In this document: in pieces, positions 47,126-55,317 of the stretch | Layout: the number at the start of each line of letters is the position of its first letter | How positions within the stretch are numbered: position 1 is the first letter of the stretch | Assembly (NCBI RefSeq): GCF_021390935.1 | Contig: NZ_JAJPUI010000001.1 | Location: 124,001-188,000, forward strand | Direction: 5' to 3' | Length of the DNA stretch: 64,000 nucleotides | DNA from: Streptomyces sp. CC228A | Lineage (GTDB): Bacteria; Actinomycetota; Actinomycetes; Streptomycetales; Streptomycetaceae | Notes under the pieces: model-generated | What the model saw: only the letters and a program-made list of their open reading frames with translations | Told to the model about the DNA's origin: nothing | Databases searched by the model: none | Made by a program: the position numbers and the translations under genes

Positions 47126-48436
47126 CTACGGGGCGGTGGCCGTCAGGTCGCCGCGCCGCGGGGCGGCGAAGCCGTCGAGGTCGGCGCGGGTGAGGCCGGT
47201 GTGGGCCGCCACCTCGGCGGTGTCGAGCGCCCCGCAGTCGATGCCGCGCAGCAGGTAGGAGCTCAGGGCCTTGGCGGTGGCCGGTTCGTCCATGACGTCA
47301 CCGCCGGCCTGGTTGGCGTACGCGGCCAGGCGGGCGGCGGCCTGCGCGAAGCCCTCGCGGTAGAAGGCGAAGACGGCGGCGTACCGGGTGGGGAGGTGGC
47401 CGGGGTGCATGTCCCAGCCCTGGTAGTAGGCGCGGGCCAGGGCGCGGCGGGTGAGGCCGTAGTGCAGCCGCCAGGCGTCGTGGACCTGCTCGGTGGGCCC
47501 CACGGGCAGGACGTTCGTCGACCCGTCGGAGACCCGCACGCCGGTGCCGGCCGCCGCGACCTGCATGACGGCCTTGGCGTGGTCGGCGGCGGGGTGGTCG
47601 CTGGCCTGGTAGGCGGCGGACACGCCGAGGCAGGCGCTGTAGTCGAAGGTGCCGTAGTGGAGGCCGGTGGCGCGGCCTTCGGCGGCGTCGATCATGCGGG
47701 CGACGGTGGCGGTGCCGTCGGCGGCCAGGATGGCCTGGCTGGTCTCGATCTGGATCTCGAAGCCGATGCGGCCGGGCTCCAGGCCGCGGGCCTTCTCGAA
47801 CTCCTCCAGCAGCCTCACCATCGCCGTGACCTGCTGCGGGTAGGTGACCTTGGGCAGGGTGAGGACGAGCCCGTCCGGCAGTCCCCCGGCCTCCATCAGG
47901 CCGGTGAGGAAGACGTCGAGGGTGCGGATGCCCCGGTCGCGTACGGCGGCCTCCATGCACTTCATGCGGATGCCCATGTACGGGGCGGCCGTGCCGTTCC
48001 GGTACGCCTCGGCGACCAGCCGGGCGGCGCGTGCGGCGTCGCGGTCCTCGTCGGCGTCGGTGCGGCCGCCGTAGCCGTCCTCGAAGTCGACCCGCAGGTC
48101 CTCGATGGGCTCCTGCTCCAGCTTGGCCCGTACGCGGGCGTGAACGGGCTCGGCGAGCTCGTCGGGCAGGCCGAGGACGGCGGCCAGGGCGGCGGCGTCG
48201 GGGGCGTGCTCGTCGAGTGCGGCGAGGGCGCGGTCGCCCCAGGAGCGGACGGTGTCGGCGGCGAAGGCGTCGCCGGGTACGTAGACGGTGTGGACGGGCT
48301 GCCGGGTGCCGGGGTCGCCGGGGTAGCGGCGGGCCAGCTCGGCGTCCACCGCGGCGAGGGAGGCGCTGACGCCCTCGCCGACCGCACCGGCGAGGCTGGT
48401 CGCCACCTGCTCCTGCCGGTCTTCGTACCGGTCCAT
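47126..48436 (-). CDS. HpcH/HpaI aldolase/citrate-lyase-like protein (DUF6986)
   Basis: About 436 residues. A metal-dependent aldolase (TIM-barrel) pattern: DLRVDFEDGYGGR (acid motif), YMGIRMKCMEA (Arg), LVLTLPKVTYPQQV (Lys), FEIQIETSQAIL (Glu), GLHYGTFDYSACLGVS (Asp). Expected to cleave or form a beta-hydroxy acid or its CoA ester. I recall DUF6986 near purine/ureide breakdown genes in streptomycetes, but no such genes are in this window. ATG 48436 (MDRYEDRQ) is chosen since GGAGGG precedes it at good distance; an earlier ATG is at 48451. Confidence 0.83.
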   Translation of the reverse strand: MDRYEDRQEQVATSLAGAVGEGVSASLAAVDAELARRYPGDPGTRQPVHTVYVPGDAFAADTVRSWGDRALAALDEHAPDAAALAAVLGLPDELAEPVHARVRAKLEQEPIEDLRVDFEDGYGGRTDADEDRDAARAARLVAEAYRNGTAAPYMGIRMKCMEAAVRDRGIRTLDVFLTGLMEAGGLPDGLVLTLPKVTYPQQVTAMVRLLEEFEKARGLEPGRIGFEIQIETSQAILAADGTATVARMIDAAEGRATGLHYGTFDYSACLGVSAAYQASDHPAADHAKAVMQVAAAGTGVRVSDGSTNVLPVGPTEQVHDAWRLHYGLTRRALARAYYQGWDMHPGHLPTRYAAVFAFYREGFAQAAARLAAYANQAGGDVMDEPATAKALSSYLLRGIDCGALDTAEVAAHTGLTRADLDGFAAPRRGDLTATAP

Positions 48437-48462
48437 GCCCGCACCCTCCATCAGCTCACTGT

Positions 48463-48477
48463 TTCCGTCTGCCGGAA
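48463..48477. promoter_or_regulatory. Inverted repeat TTCCG-N5-CGGAA upstream of the aldolase
   Basis: TTCCG (48463-48467), TCTGC, CGGAA (48473-48477), about 27 bases before the ATG. The form fits an IclR-type operator; no such regulator gene is adjacent. Confidence 0.45.
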
Positions 48478-48499
48478 TCCTTCATCCGCATGGTGAAGT

Positions 48500-48960
48500 T
48501 ATCCGGGGCGGCGGAGGTGCGTCAATGGTGACCGGCGCGACGAAGGGCGCGTCCGCGGCCGACGCCGGGGCGCAGCAGCGCAGGCCGCGCGCGTGCAGGT
48601 CGCCCGTCCACCGACCCGCGTCGGCCGGGCGACCGGCCGGGGACCGCCGCGCGCGGGCGGCCTGGCGGCGCCGGGCGCCTCGGCGTGCGGCGGGGCGAGG
48701 ATCCGGTGGACGGCGGAGGCGGTCGGCCGGGGCGGCGCCCCTCTGCCGGACGCGGGTGCGCATCTGCCGCGCGGACAGGCCGCCCGCCACGCGGGGTGCG
48801 CCGCGCCCGGGCGGCCGGCCCGCACCGCCGGGAGGGCGGGCGTCCGCACAGGGTTCGTCCCTCGGACCCTCACCCCCTGATTGAGGCTTCTCCGGACATT
48901 CCGCCACCCCCACCAGCGGCGATGCGGGAAAAGTCCTACGTCGCTGGTGAATGAAACACT
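48500..48960. other. Gene-free stretch with a 3' hairpin
   Basis: The interval between the divergent aldolase and small-protein genes. Mostly featureless GC-rich sequence. ACCAGCG (48912-48918) and CGCTGGT (48942-48948) form a 7-bp stem with a 23-base loop, about 65 bases before the small-protein start, possibly in its 5' leader. Confidence 0.45.
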
Positions 48961-49011
48961 GGAAGGAGCCAGGCGCCCGGCATCGATGGTCCCGTGAGGA
49001 AGGACGGACAC

Positions 49012-49215
49012 GTGAAGTTCCTGCTCGAAGTGACCGTGGACGACGAGGCATCGGCGGAGACGACCGCGAGGGAGCTGGGGAGGATCCTGCGCTACTGGGG
49101 CGGGAACCTGCACCACTACGCACTGGAGCCCGGCGACGGGTCTCCCGTCCACGACTCCGCGTACCGCGAGGTGGGCCGCTGGAGGCTCGTCGCGGACGGG
49201 GGACCCGCGGTGTGA
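49012..49215 (+). CDS. Small conserved protein
   Basis: 67 residues from GTG 49012 (KFLLEVTVDDEASAETTAREL, ILRYWGGNLHHYALEPGDG, SAYREVGRWRLV), with AGGAAGG (48997-49003) upstream. A single alpha-beta domain without membrane segment. An ATG is possible further upstream only through an in-frame GTG at 48994. I know it as a conserved actinobacterial small protein without assigned role. Confidence 0.75.
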   Translation: MKFLLEVTVDDEASAETTARELGRILRYWGGNLHHYALEPGDGSPVHDSAYREVGRWRLVADGGPAV

Positions 49216-49227
49216 CGGCACGGCGAA

Positions 49228-49271
49228 GGCCCGGGGCCGCGCGGTGGTGGTCCACCGCGCGGCCCCGGGCC
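49228..49271. terminator. Perfect 20-bp hairpin, bidirectional
   Basis: 49228-49247 pairs perfectly with 49252-49271 around the loop TGGT, starting GGCCCGGGGC. It lies between the convergent small-protein gene and etfA, 12-19 bases from each stop. Confidence 0.9.
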
Positions 49272-49289
49272 GTGTGCCTGGGCGCGCGA

Positions 49290-50252
49290 TCAGCCCTTGC
49301 GGGACGTGACCTCTTCGGTCAGCTGCGGGACGACCTCGAAGAGGTCGCCGACCACGCCGTAGTCGACCAGCTCGAAGATCGGGGCCTCGGCGTCCTTGTT
49401 GATGGCCACGATGGTCTTCGAGGTCTGCATGCCGGCGCGGTGCTGGATCGCGCCGGAGATGCCGGCCGCGATGTACAGCTGCGGGGAGACCGACTTGCCG
49501 GTCTGGCCGACCTGGCTGGTGTGCGGGTACCAGCCGGCGTCCACGGCGGCGCGCGAGGCGCCGACGGCGGCACCGAGCGAGTCGGCCAGCGCCTCGATGA
49601 TCGCGAAGTTCTCGGCGCCGTTGACGCCGCGGCCGCCGGAGACCACGATCGCGGCCTCGGTCAGCTCGGGGCGGCCGGTCGACTCGCGCGGGGTGCGGGA
49701 GACGACCTTGGTGCCGGTGGCCTGCTCGGAGAAGGAGACGGACAGGGCCTCGACGGCGCCTGCCGCGGCCGCGGGCTCCACGGGGGCCGAGTTCGGCTTG
49801 ACCGTGATGACCGGGACGCCCTTGGAGACGCGGGACTTGGTGGTGAAGGCGGCGGCGAACACGGACTGCGTCGCGACCGGGCCCTCGTCGCCGGCCTCCA
49901 GGTCGATGGCGTCCGTGATGATGCCGGAGCCGATGCGGACCGCGAGGCGGGCGGCGATCTCCTTGCCCTCCGCGGAGGACGGCACGAGCACGGCGGCCGG
50001 GGACACCGACTCGTAGGCGGCCTGGAGCGCGTCCACCTTCGGGACGACGAGGTAGTCGGCGAACTCGGGCGCGTCGGCGGTGAGGACGCGGGTGGCGCCG
50101 TGCTCGCCGAGCGTGGCGGCGGTGGCCTCGGCGCCGGCGCCCAGGGCGACGGCGACCGGCTCGCCGATGCGGCGGGCGAGCGTCAGCAGCTCCAGGGTCG
50201 GCTTGCGGACGGCGCCGTCCGCGTGGTCGACGTAGACGAGAACTTCAGCCAT
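49290..50252 (-). CDS. etfA: Electron transfer flavoprotein alpha subunit
   Basis: A 320-residue subunit that holds FAD and passes electrons from acyl-CoA dehydrogenases to the respiratory chain. The C-terminal FAD domain is complete: SGGRGVNGAENF, GASRAAVDAGWYPHTSQVGQTG in order, VSPQLYIAAGISGAIQH, INKDAEAPIFELVDYGVVGDLFEV. The N-terminal domain (EVLVYVDHADGAVRKPTLEL) pairs with EtfB. It is 55 bases downstream of etfB on the same strand. Confidence 0.97.
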   Translation of the reverse strand: MAEVLVYVDHADGAVRKPTLELLTLARRIGEPVAVALGAGAEATAATLGEHGATRVLTADAPEFADYLVVPKVDALQAAYESVSPAAVLVPSSAEGKEIAARLAVRIGSGIITDAIDLEAGDEGPVATQSVFAAAFTTKSRVSKGVPVITVKPNSAPVEPAAAAGAVEALSVSFSEQATGTKVVSRTPRESTGRPELTEAAIVVSGGRGVNGAENFAIIEALADSLGAAVGASRAAVDAGWYPHTSQVGQTGKSVSPQLYIAAGISGAIQHRAGMQTSKTIVAINKDAEAPIFELVDYGVVGDLFEVVPQLTEEVTSRKG

Positions 50253-50307
50253 GGGACTTCTTCTCTCCTGCTTGCGAGGGGTGAGGGGGCGGTGGGGGGC
50301 CGAAGCC

Positions 50308-51093
50308 TCAGATGAACTTCTGGCCGGCGAGGAACTCCGCGAGCTGCTTGCCGCCCTCGCCCTCGTCCTTGACGATCGTGCCGGCGGTGCGGGCCGGCCG
50401 CTCCACGGCCGAGTCGACCTTGGTCCAGGCGCCCTCGAGACCGACCGCGTCCGCCTCGATGTCGAGGTCGTCGAGGTCCAGGGACTCCACGGGCTTCTTC
50501 TTGGCGGCCATGATGCCCTTGAAGGACGGGTAGCGGGCCTCGCCCGACTGGTCCGTCACGGACACGACGGCCGGGAGGGACGCCTCCAGCTGCTCGGTCG
50601 CGGCGTCGCCGTCGCGGCGGCCCTTGACCACGCCGTCCTCGACGGAGACCTCGGAGAGCAGGGTGACCTGCGGGACGCCGAGGCGCTCGGCGAGCAGCGC
50701 CGGCAGGACGCCCATGACGCCGTCGGTGGAGGCCATGCCGCAGACGACCAGGTCGTAGCCGGTCTTCTCGATGGCCTTGGCGAGCACCAGGGAGGTGCCC
50801 ATGACGTCGGTGCCGTGCAGGTCGTCGTCCTCGACGTGGACGGCCTTGTCGGCGCCCATCGACAGCGCCTTGCGCAGGGCGTCCTTGGCGTCCTCGGGAC
50901 CGACGGTGAGCACGGTGATCTCCGCGTCGTCCGCCTCTTCCGCGATCTGCAGCGCCTGCTCGACCGCGTACTCGTCCAGCTCCGACAGCAGGCCGTCGAC
51001 GTCGTCGCGGTCGACGGTCAGGTCATCGGCGAAGTGCCGGTCGCCGGTGGCGTCGGGCACGTACTTCACACAGACAACGATCCTCAAGCTCAC
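50308..51093 (-). CDS. etfB: Electron transfer flavoprotein beta subunit
   Basis: A 261-residue ETF beta subunit: RIVVCVKYVPDATGDR start, DEYAVEQALQIAEE, ITVLTVGPEDAKDALRKALSMGADKAVHV in order, VVCGMASTDGVMGVLPALLAE (AMP site), then KGIMAAKKKPVESLDL (recognition loop to partner dehydrogenases). First gene of the etfBA unit. TATGCT about 55 bases upstream may be the -10, and an inverted repeat about 110 bases upstream may be an operator. Confidence 0.97.
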   Translation of the reverse strand: MSLRIVVCVKYVPDATGDRHFADDLTVDRDDVDGLLSELDEYAVEQALQIAEEADDAEITVLTVGPEDAKDALRKALSMGADKAVHVEDDDLHGTDVMGTSLVLAKAIEKTGYDLVVCGMASTDGVMGVLPALLAERLGVPQVTLLSEVSVEDGVVKGRRDGDAATEQLEASLPAVVSVTDQSGEARYPSFKGIMAAKKKPVESLDLDDLDIEADAVGLEGAWTKVDSAVERPARTAGTIVKDEGEGGKQLAEFLAGQKFI

Positions 51094-51202
51094 GCCGGCT
51101 CTCCTACTGCATCGTCATTACTGGGCTGCCTTGTTGCACGCAGCATAGGCGCCTGATGGGGCGGTTTCCGCTCGGGGCGGCGGGCGCCCCGCAACGAAAT
51201 AT

Positions 51203-51214
51203 TACTCGTCAGTA
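51203..51214. promoter_or_regulatory. TACT-N4-AGTA inverted repeat upstream of etfB
   Basis: TACT (51203-51206), CGTC, AGTA (51211-51214) inside ATTACTCGTCAGTACA, an AT-rich spot in the gap between the flavin reductase stop and etfB. The form is that of TetR/FadR-type operators of fatty-acid genes, which would suit ETF. Confidence 0.45.
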
Positions 51215-51284
51215 CACCGGGAGCCTTCCCGGTAAGCAAGCGCTTTGAACTGTGACCTTCGCAACGCTGAGTAACCAGGATCTC

Positions 51285-51818
51285 TCAGTCGCGCAGGGCG
51301 TTGAAACGCCCGTGGTGGTAGAGCAGGGGGCGGCCCCCGCCGGCGCCGGGGTCGCCCGCGACGACCTCGGCGACGACCAGCCGGTGGTCCCCCGCGGGCA
51401 CGCGCCCGACCACCCGGCACACCAGCCAGGCCAGCGCGCCCTCCACGATCGGCACGCCCTCGGGGCCCGGGTGCCAGCGGGTCGGGGCGGCGAACCTGTC
51501 GGCGCCGCTGCGGGCGAAGGTCGCGGCCAGCTCCCGCTGGTGCTCGCCGAGTATGTGCACGCCGACGTACTCGGCCGCGGACACGGCGGGCCAGCACGAC
51601 GACGCCGTACCGATGCCGAAGGAGACGAGCGGCGGCTCGGCGGACACGGAGGTCAGGGAGGTGGCGGTGAATCCGGCGGGTCGGCCGCCGTGCCCGGGAC
51701 GGCCGGGGGCGGTGATCACGGCGACACCGGCGGCGTGCCGCCGGAAGGCGGAGCGCAGCAGCTCGGGGCCGGCGGCCGCGGGGGCGGGCTCCGTGTCGAG
51801 CGCGGGGGTGACCGTCAT
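51285..51818 (-). CDS. Flavin reductase family protein
   Basis: A 177-residue flavin reductase (split beta-barrel, FMN-binding): LRSAFRRHAAGVAVITAPG, PAGFTATSLTSVSAEPPLVSFGI in order (flavin phosphate contact), VHILGEHQRELAATFA, HRLVVAEVV, LLYHHGRFNAL end. Such proteins supply reduced flavin to monooxygenases, including those of sulfur metabolism. ATG 51818, with AAGGAC upstream. A predicted leader peptide of the cysteine/sulfur type lies 59 bases before it, which suggests control by sulfur supply. Confidence 0.9.
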   Translation of the reverse strand: MTVTPALDTEPAPAAAGPELLRSAFRRHAAGVAVITAPGRPGHGGRPAGFTATSLTSVSAEPPLVSFGIGTASSCWPAVSAAEYVGVHILGEHQRELAATFARSGADRFAAPTRWHPGPEGVPIVEGALAWLVCRVVGRVPAGDHRLVVAEVVAGDPGAGGGRPLLYHHGRFNALRD

Positions 51819-51876
51819 GGAGTTGTCCTTCTGCCGGTGCGAGGCGCGGTGGCGCGTGTGCGGGGTCCGTGGCTGC

Positions 51877-51957
51877 TCAGACACCCGGACAGAGCGCGCT
51901 CGCGCTGCGGGCGAGGTCGACGTGGACGCGCCCGAAGAGAAGGAGTTCGTACGGCAC
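51877..51957 (-). CDS. Putative leader peptide (cysteine/sulfur attenuation type)
   Basis: A 26-codon open frame from GTG 51957 to TGA 51877-51879, ending RVHVDLARSASALCPGV. The core R-x-HVDL-x-R-x2-SALC matches the short actinobacterial leader peptides that stand before sulfur-assimilation genes (known pattern RRHIDLLRVASALC), with a cysteine near the end. It lies between the thioredoxin and flavin reductase genes, on their strand. Assignment rests on pattern and position; the ribosome binding site is weak. Confidence 0.72.
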   Translation of the reverse strand: MPYELLLFGRVHVDLARSASALCPGV

Positions 51958-52042
51958 GGCCGCCAGCCTGGCGAGCGGCGGCCGACGGCGTCAAGGCCGC
52001 AGGGCGCAATGCGACGAGTGTCACGGCCGGTCGCGCCGCAGG

Positions 52043-52396
52043 TCACAGGACATGGCCGAGGGCGGCGATCACGTCGACCCGGCGCGGCCGGCCGGCCGCA
52101 CGGCGCACGACGCGCCCGGCGGCGTCGAGGACGAGCACGGTCGGCGTACGGGTGATGCCGAGGGCGCGGACGAGCGCGAGGTGCCGTTCCGCGTCGATCT
52201 CGACGTGCGCGACGCCGTCGACCATCGCGGCGACCTCCGCGAGGGTGCGGCGGGTGGCGCGGCACGGCTGGCAGAAGGCGGTGGAGAACTGGACGAGCGT
52301 GGCCCGCCCGCCGAGCGGCGCGCCGAGGTCGCGCGCGTCCAGCACGGCCGTGCCCTCCTGCGGGCCGCCGCCGTCGTCCCGTGCGTCCGTGGCCAC
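52043..52396 (-). CDS. Thioredoxin family protein
   Basis: A 117-residue thioredoxin-fold protein: LVQFSTAFCQPCRATRRTL holds the active site CQPC, then VAHVEIDAERHLALVRALGITRTPTVLVLDAAGRVV with the cis-Pro (TPT). CQPC is not the standard CGPC of TrxA, so it may have a specific partner. It is cytoplasmic, with no signal peptide. It is upstream of the leader peptide and flavin reductase on the same strand, with about 85 bases before the leader. Confidence 0.9.
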   Translation of the reverse strand: MATDARDDGGGPQEGTAVLDARDLGAPLGGRATLVQFSTAFCQPCRATRRTLAEVAAMVDGVAHVEIDAERHLALVRALGITRTPTVLVLDAAGRVVRRAAGRPRRVDVIAALGHVL

Positions 52397-52743
52397 CGTC
52401 GTTTACCTCCTGCCGTTCCGCCTTGCCCCGACCCGCCACCCCGGCCCGCCATCCCCCGGCCCGTGGGCGCGTCCGGCACTCGTCACTCGTCGCGCCTGGC
52501 CTGCGTGCCGGCGCGGCGACCGCCGCGGGTGGGGCGCCGTCCGTCCGGGATGCCGGGAAGACCCAGCATGCGCCCGTGATCGGGGGGAACGTGACGAGCA
52601 TCTCGCTGCGTTTGCCATCTTCCCAGGCCGCGCGGGCTGGCCTGCCCCCGGCCGCATGGGGCACGATCGGCCCATGCCGTTACCTACGGCGGCGTAACCT
52701 AGCCGGGAGCTCCCCGGGCTGTGGAAGAAGGGTCTTCTCCTCG
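52397..52743. promoter_or_regulatory. Divergent promoter region thioredoxin/acyltransferase
   Basis: About 350 bases without a gene I can support. Near the acyltransferase, GTTAC (52679-52683) and GTAAC (52694-52698) form a 5-bp inverted repeat with a 10-base spacer, and TAACCT (52695-52700) could be a -10 element. Confidence 0.4.
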
Positions 52744-53466
52744 ATGGCAGAACTCGTCTATCGGCCGGTCATCGGCGCCGCGCTGACCATGTTCAAGGCG
52801 CTGGACCTCAAGATCGACGTGCAGGGATCGGAGAACATCCCGCGCAAGGGCGGGGCCGTGCTGGTGAGCAACCACATCGGCTACCTCGACTTCATCTTCG
52901 CGGGCCTCGCCGCCCGGCCCCAGAAGCGCCTGGTGCGCTTCATGGCGAAGGAGTCCGTCTTCCGCAACAAGGTGTCCGGCCCGCTGATGCGCGCCATGAA
53001 GCACATCCCGGTCGACCGGGCGCAGGGCGAGGCGGCCTACCGGCACGCGCTGGACGCCCTGCGGTCCGGCGAGATCATCGGGGTCTTCCCCGAGGCGACC
53101 ATCTCGCAGTCGTTCACCCTGAAGGGCTTCAAGTCCGGTGCGGCCCGCCTCGCCCAGGAAGCGGGCGTCCCGCTGGTGCCCGTGGCCCTGTGGGGCACGC
53201 AGCGGCTGTGGACGAAGGGCCGCCCCCGCAACCTGAAGCGCAGCCACATCCCGGTGACGATCCGCGTGGGCGAGCCGGTGGAGGCCCCGGCCGACCAGTA
53301 CGCGGGCGCCATCACCCGGCGGCTGCGCGAGCGCGTCCAGGAGCTGCTGGAGACGGCGCAGCGGGCGTACCCGGTGCGCACCAAGGACGCGGCGGACTCC
53401 TGGTGGATCCCGGCCCATCTGGGCGGCACGGCTCCGTCCCCGGCGGAGCTGCGCGAGGCGCAGTAA
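52744..53466 (+). CDS. Lysophospholipid acyltransferase (PlsC-like)
   Basis: A 240-residue membrane-associated acyltransferase. NHIGYLD is the HX4D catalytic motif; RFMAKESVF, VDRAQGEAAYRHAL, VFPEATIS (FPEG-type motif III) and GVPLVPVALWG follow in the usual order. Adds the second acyl chain to 1-acyl-glycerol phosphate or acylates a similar lipid. ATG 52744. A conserved C-terminal KDAADSWWIPAHLGG is typical of streptomycete members. Confidence 0.93.
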   Translation: MAELVYRPVIGAALTMFKALDLKIDVQGSENIPRKGGAVLVSNHIGYLDFIFAGLAARPQKRLVRFMAKESVFRNKVSGPLMRAMKHIPVDRAQGEAAYRHALDALRSGEIIGVFPEATISQSFTLKGFKSGAARLAQEAGVPLVPVALWGTQRLWTKGRPRNLKRSHIPVTIRVGEPVEAPADQYAGAITRRLRERVQELLETAQRAYPVRTKDAADSWWIPAHLGGTAPSPAELREAQ

Positions 53467-53478
53467 CGCTTCGGCAGC

Positions 53479-53506
53479 GCCCGGCCGCCCCCGTCTGCGG
53501 CCGGGC
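53479..53506. terminator. Hairpin between acyltransferase and transglutaminase genes
   Basis: GCCCGGCCGC (53479-53488) and GCGGCCGGGC (53497-53506) form a perfect 10-bp stem with an 8-base loop, between convergent stops. Confidence 0.75.
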
Positions 53507-53508
53507 GG

Positions 53509-54126
53509 TCAGGCGTCCGCGCCCTCCTCACCGTCCGAGAGGCCCTCGGGGAGGATGCGCCACAGGTGGTGCCGGTCGGCCGCGGTCCGCAGGGCCGTGA
53601 GGACGCGCGGGTGGGGCACGGCGTGGAGCTCCGGGTAGTCGGTCTCGCCGAGCTCCGGGCGTACGGGGAAGGCCAGGCACTCCCCGTCCAGGGAGAAGCG
53701 CGCCGTGACGCCGGGCTTGTTGCCTCGGCAGTCCTGCCGGTGCCAGGCGCCCTTGAGCCGGACGGCGACGAGGCCGTGCAGGGCGTGGCCGCCGTCGCCG
53801 GTCGCGAGCCGCTGGTAGCACAGGGCGGTGGGGATGTCCTCGGCCCGCAGCAGCGCGGCCAGGGCGTGGGACTTGGCGTAGCAGACCCCGGTCCCCGACT
53901 CCAGCACGTCGGAGGCGCGCCAGGTGACGCGCGGGTCGCCGCTGTCCGCGGAGTGGGGGACGGCGTCACGGACGTACTCGTATGCCAGTCGCGCATAGTC
54001 ATACGAGTCCGCGGCGGGGCCCACCAGCCGGGCGGCCGTTTCGCGCACCACGGGATGATGGTGGTCGATCACGTCGTCCGCCGCGAGGTACGCGGACAGG
54101 TCGGGGTTCTGCTGGATCAGCTGCAT
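53509..54126 (-). CDS. Transglutaminase-like cysteine peptidase family protein
   Basis: A 205-residue protein from ATG 54126 (QLIQQNPDLSAYLAADDVIDHHHP in order). The transglutaminase triad is visible: Cys in GTGVCYAKSHALAALLR, His in GGHALHGLVAV, Asp in WHRQDCRGNK. Such bacterial proteins may be proteases, amidases or cross-linking enzymes; the activity is not known. No signal peptide, so cytoplasmic. An upstream ATG at 54171 would add 15 residues but lies beyond the probable -10. Confidence 0.85.
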   Translation of the reverse strand: MQLIQQNPDLSAYLAADDVIDHHHPVVRETAARLVGPAADSYDYARLAYEYVRDAVPHSADSGDPRVTWRASDVLESGTGVCYAKSHALAALLRAEDIPTALCYQRLATGDGGHALHGLVAVRLKGAWHRQDCRGNKPGVTARFSLDGECLAFPVRPELGETDYPELHAVPHPRVLTALRTAADRHHLWRILPEGLSDGEEGADA

Positions 54127-54135
54127 GCTTGCCGA

Positions 54136-54179
54136 GCATAGGTAGGCGACTGACCGATCGTCAATGGACATTCGGTCAG
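54136..54179 (-). promoter_or_regulatory. Promoter with 8-bp inverted repeat before the transglutaminase-like gene
   Basis: Read on the minus strand, TTGACG and TATGCT are 18 bases apart. CTGACCGA (54150-54157) and TCGGTCAG (54172-54179) are perfect inverted repeats that bracket the -35 region, so a bound protein would block the promoter. Confidence 0.6.
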
Positions 54180-54226
54180 CCGCATACTTATGCAGCCTTA
54201 CGGGAGGGCCGGGTTGCCTCTGCGGG

Positions 54227-55306
54227 CTACCGGGCCATCTCCTCCTTCAGCGCCTGGACGAAGGCGTCGACGTCCTCCTCGGTCGTGTCGAAGGAGCACA
54301 TCCAGCGCACGTCGCCGGCCGCCTCGTTCCAGAAGTAGAAGCGGAACCGCTTCTGGAGCCGCAGGCTCACCTCGCGGGGCAGCCGCGCGAAGACCGCGTT
54401 GGCCTGGACCGGGTAGAGGATCTCCACCCCGTCCACGGACCGCACGCCGTCGGCCAGGCGCTGCGCCATCGCGTTGGCGTGCCGGGCGCTGCGCAGCCAC
54501 AGGTCCTTCGCGAGCAGCGCCTCGAACTGCACGGACACGAACCGCATCTTCGAGGCGAGCTGCATGGACATCTTGCGGAGGTGCTTCATGTGGCGGCCGG
54601 CCTCGGGGTTGAGGACGACGACCGCCTCACCGAAGAGCAGTCCGTTCTTCGTGCCGCCGAGCGTCACGACGTCCACGCCGACCGCGTTCGTGAACGCCCG
54701 CATCGGGACGTTCAGCGACGCGGCCGCGTTGGCCAGCCGCGCGCCGTCGACGTGGACCTTCATGCCGAGCCCGTGGGCGTGCTCCACGATGGCCCGGATC
54801 TCGTCCGGCGTGTAGACGGTGCCGAGCTCGGTGTTCTGGGCTATGGAGACGACCTGCGGCATGGCCCGGTGCTCGTCGTCCCAGCCGAACGCCTGCCGGT
54901 CGATCAGCTCGGGAGTGAGCTTGCCGTCGGGTGTGGGAACGGTGAGCAGCTTGAGGCCCGCCATGCGCTCCGGAGCGCCGCCCTCGTCCACGTTGATGTG
55001 CGCGGACTCGGCGCAGACGACCGCTCCCCAGCGGTCGGCGAGCGCCTGGAGCGCCGTGACGTTGGCACCGGTGCCGTTGAACACCGGGAACGCCTCGGCG
55101 GTGGGGCCGAAGTGGCTGTGCATCACCCGCTGGAGGTGCTCGGTGTACTCGTCCTCGCCGTAGGAGATCTGGTGACCTCCGTTGGCCAGGGCGAGGGCCG
55201 CGAGCACCTCGGGGTGGGCTCCGGCGTAGTTGTCGCTGGCGAAGCCCCGCACCGACGGGTCGTGGTGGCGACGGGCGTCGGTACGGGCCGGTGCGGACGG
55301 GATCAT
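54227..55306 (-). CDS. Low-specificity L-threonine aldolase
   Basis: A 359-residue fold-type I PLP enzyme that splits threonine or allo-threonine into glycine and acetaldehyde. Family marks: FASDNYAGAHPEVL, FNGTGANVTAL, ESAHINVDEGGAPE, VHVDGARLANA, VVTLGGTKNG (PLP Lys). The C-terminal domain carries FRFYFWNEAAGDVRWMCSFDT. Start ATG 55306 lies 11 bases after the SDR stop on the same strand, so it is the third gene of the DUF6421-SDR-aldolase unit. Confidence 0.92.
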   Translation of the reverse strand: MIPSAPARTDARRHHDPSVRGFASDNYAGAHPEVLAALALANGGHQISYGEDEYTEHLQRVMHSHFGPTAEAFPVFNGTGANVTALQALADRWGAVVCAESAHINVDEGGAPERMAGLKLLTVPTPDGKLTPELIDRQAFGWDDEHRAMPQVVSIAQNTELGTVYTPDEIRAIVEHAHGLGMKVHVDGARLANAAASLNVPMRAFTNAVGVDVVTLGGTKNGLLFGEAVVVLNPEAGRHMKHLRKMSMQLASKMRFVSVQFEALLAKDLWLRSARHANAMAQRLADGVRSVDGVEILYPVQANAVFARLPREVSLRLQKRFRFYFWNEAAGDVRWMCSFDTTEEDVDAFVQALKEEMAR

Positions 55307-55317
55307 GCCGACCGGGG

